Positions 15,784 to 17,487 of a stretch of DNA of 17,487 nt are shown piece by piece (positions within the stretch are counted from its first letter, which is position 1; the number at the start of each line of letters is the position of its first letter). The notes beneath the pieces were generated by a model. That model was not told the DNA's origin, did not search any database, and saw only the letters and a program-made list of their open reading frames with translations. The stretch spans positions 1 to 17,487 of the forward strand of contig PLTW01000156.1 in NCBI GenBank assembly GCA_003164655.1. The letters are read 5' to 3'. Both the position numbers and the translations under genes were made by a program. This DNA is from Actinomycetota bacterium. Its GTDB lineage: Bacteria; Actinomycetota; Thermoleophilia; UBA2241.

Positions 15784-15853
15784 CTCGGCTTTGTCCCCGC
15801 AAACGGCCGATATCCGCCGACTGCGCCCGACTGCTCCGGAAGCCTTGACGGAA

Positions 15854-15972
15854 TCGCTGGTTCGATTCCAGCCGGGGGCACCAGAAAGCCCTGTTCAGGG
15901 CGATTTCCTGTTGTGCGGTTCACGCACGAAACTTGCGAATCGGCAGAACTGCCCGTATTTTGCCGACGAGAC
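15854..15972 (+). repeat. Right att-like direct repeat with tRNA 3' end (site B)
   Basis: Positions 15854-15883 are the T-arm, acceptor 3' strand, discriminator and CCA of the same tRNA as at 9363-9392, identical over this part; sequence upstream of 15854 is unrelated. Similarity to site A then continues without gaps to 15972, through TCGGCAG-AA-CTGCC and TGCCCGT-ATTT-TGCCGAC-GAGAC. The first heptamer has diverged from TGCCGAC. With site A it frames the island. No gene was seen in 15784-16063 apart from this repeat. Confidence 0.65.
15888..15901 (+). terminator. Hairpin just after the tRNA 3' end
   Basis: GCCCTG-TT-CAGGGC is a perfect 6-bp inverted repeat beginning 5 nt after the encoded CCA and followed by GATTTCC. 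Its position is typical of a tRNA terminator, although the T-run is weak. In the left repeat the same stretch is degenerate (GCCTGC-T-CAGGGC). This suggests that the flank originates from sequence naturally downstream of the tRNA gene. Confidence 0.4.
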
Positions 15973-16063
15973 GCACCGTCATACTACCGTCATGCTAGGG
16001 CACGGCTGAGCACGGAGCGGCACGGGGATGCCGTGGCTCACTCGTTCAGCGGCCATGAGCGCC

Positions 16064-16594
16064 TCACCCGCGGCCGTGGGTCTCGAATCTCACCTTGTCG
16101 TAGGGCAGAGACGAGGTGGGGCGACCCGCTTTCGTCTCGGCGGGGTAGCCGATGGCGACCATCGCCTCGACGGCCGTGGCGCGGTCCAGCCCGATGATCT
16201 CGGCAATGTACTGTTCGGCGCTACGCTGCTTGTCGTGCTCGCGGAGACGTACCTGTACCCAGCAGCTGCCCAGGCCGAGGTCGTGCGCCTCCAGATGCAA
16301 GAGGAGTGTGGCGATTGAGGCGTACTCGACCCAGACGTCCGAGACCTGCGGGTGCGCACAGACGACGACTACCAGCGCCGCCTCCTTCAGGAACGCGGAG
16401 CCACTGGCCTTCGCCAGCGAGAGTTGCGTGATCGTCTCCCTGTCTCGGACGACGACGAACTCCCAGGGAGGCTTGCCTTGCTGGGCCGGCGCGCGCAGCG
16501 TGGCCTCGATCAGTAGGTCGAGCTTCTCCTGCTCGACGGGCCGGCCGCTGAACGCGCGGATGCTTCTTCGGGAGCGCAGGAGATCGATGAACAT
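16064..16594 (-). CDS. Nitroreductase family protein
   Basis: A 176-residue FMN-dependent nitroreductase-fold protein. The N-terminal FMN phosphate motif RSRRSIRAFSGRPV is clear, followed by LIEATLRAPAQQGKPPWEFVVV, the helix with AYIATLLLHL-like sequence (YASIATLLLHLEAHDLGLGSC, trimmed here to its role as the dimer/FMN helix), and the closing VAIGYPAETK that is typical of the family. These enzymes reduce nitro groups, quinones or flavins with NAD(P)H; some members are dehalogenases or ligand-specific, so the substrate is open. The ATG at 16592-16594 has GAGG about 7 nt ahead. It is the only gene between the right att-like repeat and remnant R5, repeating the cargo-then-integrase-tail order seen inside the island. 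Confidence 0.85.
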   Translation of the reverse strand: MFIDLLRSRRSIRAFSGRPVEQEKLDLLIEATLRAPAQQGKPPWEFVVVRDRETITQLSLAKASGSAFLKEAALVVVVCAHPQVSDVWVEYASIATLLLHLEAHDLGLGSCWVQVRLREHDKQRSAEQYIAEIIGLDRATAVEAMVAIGYPAETKAGRPTSSLPYDKVRFETHGRG

Positions 16595-16720
16595 GGGCGT
16601 GCCTCGCAGTCTGTGGTGCAGGGTCGGTGTCCCCCGCCTTGAACGACATGCCCATTATGCCGCCTCGCGTCGTCGCGCTGATGCCGTCGCAGCGAATTTG
16701 GCCGTGAGACACGCATGCCG

Positions 16721-16880
16721 CTTCCTCGCGAACACCAGCCCCGCGATCAGCGCCTCGTCCTCCTCCTCCTCCTCCTCCTCCTCCTGCATCGCCGGGATGG
16801 CGTGGGAGTAGGTAGCGAGCGTGATCGAGACGGTGGCGTGCCCGAAGCGTTCGGAGACGACCTTGGGGTTGATGCCGGCC
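16721..16880 (-). pseudogene. Integrase 3'-end remnant R5
   Basis: The longest remnant, about 50 codons. On the minus strand it reads GINPKVVSERFGHATVSI, then TLATYSHAIPAMQ, a run of Glu, and DEALIAGLVFARK. It retains the active-site His and Tyr but nothing of the Arg, Lys or His-x-x-Arg motifs, so it cannot be a recombinase. It does not stop at the usual place but runs on into unrelated codons. It aligns with residues about 330-375 of the intact integrase. It lies 126 nt beyond the nitroreductase start and 95 nt before the next gene. Confidence 0.8.
16758..16784 (+). repeat. (TCC)9 microsatellite inside remnant R5
   Basis: Nine perfect TCC units, read as a Glu run on the minus strand. The intact integrase has only two Glu codons followed by Ala codons at the same point, so the tract expanded after or during decay, presumably by slippage. 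Confidence 0.9.
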
Positions 16881-16975
16881 CATGGGACCGGGGCGGCGTG
16901 GGCGTGTCGGCAGCCCACGTGTGGTAGCTTGATGTGCAGAGGCGCCCGCGCGGCGGCGAGGACCGCGGAGGATGC

Positions 16976-17487
16976 ATGGATCTGACCGAGCTCATGACAG
17001 ATATCGTGCGGTGCGAGGTCGCCGAGGCGCGAGGAGCCACCCCGTACCGGACTCCGATCGTGGGCTTCGCCTCTGCCGTCGATCCGCGATTCGCAGACCT
17101 CAAGCGCATCGCCGAGCCGACCCACTACATGCCGGATGACGTGCTGCCCGGTGCACGCGCGGTAGTCTCGTTCTTTCTGCCGTTCGGCGCCGCGGTGGTG
17201 CAGGCCAACGCACGGGAGCGAAGCAAGGTCGCCCGCGAGTGGCCGATCGCCTATCTGGAGACCAACGCGCTCATCGGCCGCATCACCGATCGCCTGATCG
17301 ACGCCCTCGCCGCGTGCGGCGTGTGCGCTGCCGCCATCCCGGCTACGCACACCTACGACCCGGAGACCCTCGTCTGTCGCTGGTCGCACCGGAGCGCGGC
17401 CGTCATCGCGGGGATCGCCAGCTTCGGGCTGCACCGCATGGCGATCACCGATGCCGGCTGCGCTGGCCGCTTCGGCACCCTCATCAT
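16976..17487 (+). CDS. Epoxyqueuosine reductase-like iron-sulfur protein (partial)
   Basis: A frame running off the window edge after 170 codons. It begins MDLTELMTDIVRCEVAEARG. Family-like stretches are VLPGARAVVSFFLPFG, EWPIAYLETNALIGRITDRL, AAIPATHTYDPETLVCRWSH, and AGIASFGLHRMAITDAGCAGRFG. These match the N-terminal cobalamin-binding-type domain of QueG-like proteins and their archaeal/anaerobe relatives, which go on to 4Fe-4S clusters. The Cys clusters would lie beyond the edge and cannot be checked. The ATG at 16976-16978 has GGAGG (16967-16971) with 4-nt spacing. The role in queuosine synthesis is uncertain, as many relatives are uncharacterised. The opposite-strand frame here is a shadow. 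Confidence 0.7.
   Translation, partial: MDLTELMTDIVRCEVAEARGATPYRTPIVGFASAVDPRFADLKRIAEPTHYMPDDVLPGARAVVSFFLPFGAAVVQANARERSKVAREWPIAYLETNALIGRITDRLIDALAACGVCAAAIPATHTYDPETLVCRWSHRSAAVIAGIASFGLHRMAITDAGCAGRFGTLI

Larger units (their letters stand above)
9346..15972. mobile_element. Putative tRNA-targeted integrative island
   Basis: The segment is bounded by direct repeats that each start with a tRNA 3' end (left from 9346, right from 15854), with a tyrosine recombinase gene just inside the right boundary. This is the expected structure of an element integrated at a tRNA gene. It contains no conjugation, replication, phage structural or defence gene that I recognise, only short unrelated metabolic and regulatory genes. 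Internal integrase remnants suggest that several elements accreted here. Neither end carries a complete tRNA, so the original target gene is either outside the window or lost. The island may no longer be mobile. Confidence 0.55.

Noticed and set aside
9346..15972. Prophage or conjugative element
   Set aside because: No capsid, terminase, portal, lysis, replication, relaxase or type IV secretion gene is present between the repeats.
10606..16880. Classical integron with attC sites
   Set aside because: The repeats are integrase coding remnants, not attC-like imperfect palindromes, and the recombinase is phage-type without the integron IntI-specific insert that I could recognise.
16655..17434. 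Minus-strand frame of 259 codons at the right edge
   Set aside because: Its first two thirds are antisense to the QueG-like gene with a strong SD; only the integrase remnant R5 within it is meaningful.

Overview
The window is high-GC DNA with long overlapping open frames on both strands, Shine-Dalgarno (SD) starts and a CCA-encoding tRNA fragment. This fits an actinobacterium-like chromosome. The phylum is an inference from base composition and protein style, not from a marker gene. No rRNA, complete tRNA or CRISPR array is visible.

Region 1 (1-9100) looks like ordinary chromosome. A lone PAS-domain protein and a small membrane protein (both minus) come first. A catabolic-looking locus follows. 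On the minus strand are a nitrilase-family hydrolase, the N-terminal stump of a second nitrilase, an APC-type amino-acid/amine permease and an M20 (ArgE/DapE-type) deacylase. Divergent on the plus strand are a LysR regulator and an amidase-signature hydrolase that overlaps its stop codon. Together they suggest regulated uptake and hydrolysis of an amide- or nitrile-containing nitrogen compound whose identity cannot be read from the sequence. A TauE/SafE-type exporter closes this region.

Region 2 (about 9200-15972) looks like a tRNA-targeted island. It is bounded by two direct repeats of 119 nt (9363-9481 and 15854-15972; about 16 mismatches, no gaps, by hand count). Each begins with the 3' end of a tRNA that I read as tRNA-Arg(CCU). 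A tyrosine recombinase lies at the right end (14656-15783, minus). The cargo is a set of unrelated single genes: DUF3024, STAS, a frameshifted PrmC-like methyltransferase, a RibD_C/DHFR-like reductase, DUF1801, a two-helix membrane protein with an apparent ATC start, and an aldo/keto reductase.

The most unusual feature is that the cargo is punctuated by short remnants of the 3' end of the same integrase family, all on the minus strand. They lie at 10606-10677, 11715-11801 and 12616-12652, then the intact integrase end at 14656, then 16721-16880. Each preserves codons for the C-terminal peptide ALIAGLV(F). The result is a modular 'cargo - integrase tail - cargo - integrase tail' train that looks like an integron at a distance but is built from integrase 3' ends. 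It may record serial insertion of related small elements, or a cassette exchange process using the int 3' end; the sequence alone does not decide.

Region 3 (15973-17487) continues the pattern beyond the right repeat: a nitroreductase, another integrase tail with an expanded TCC tract, and the start of an epoxyqueuosine-reductase-like protein cut by the window edge.
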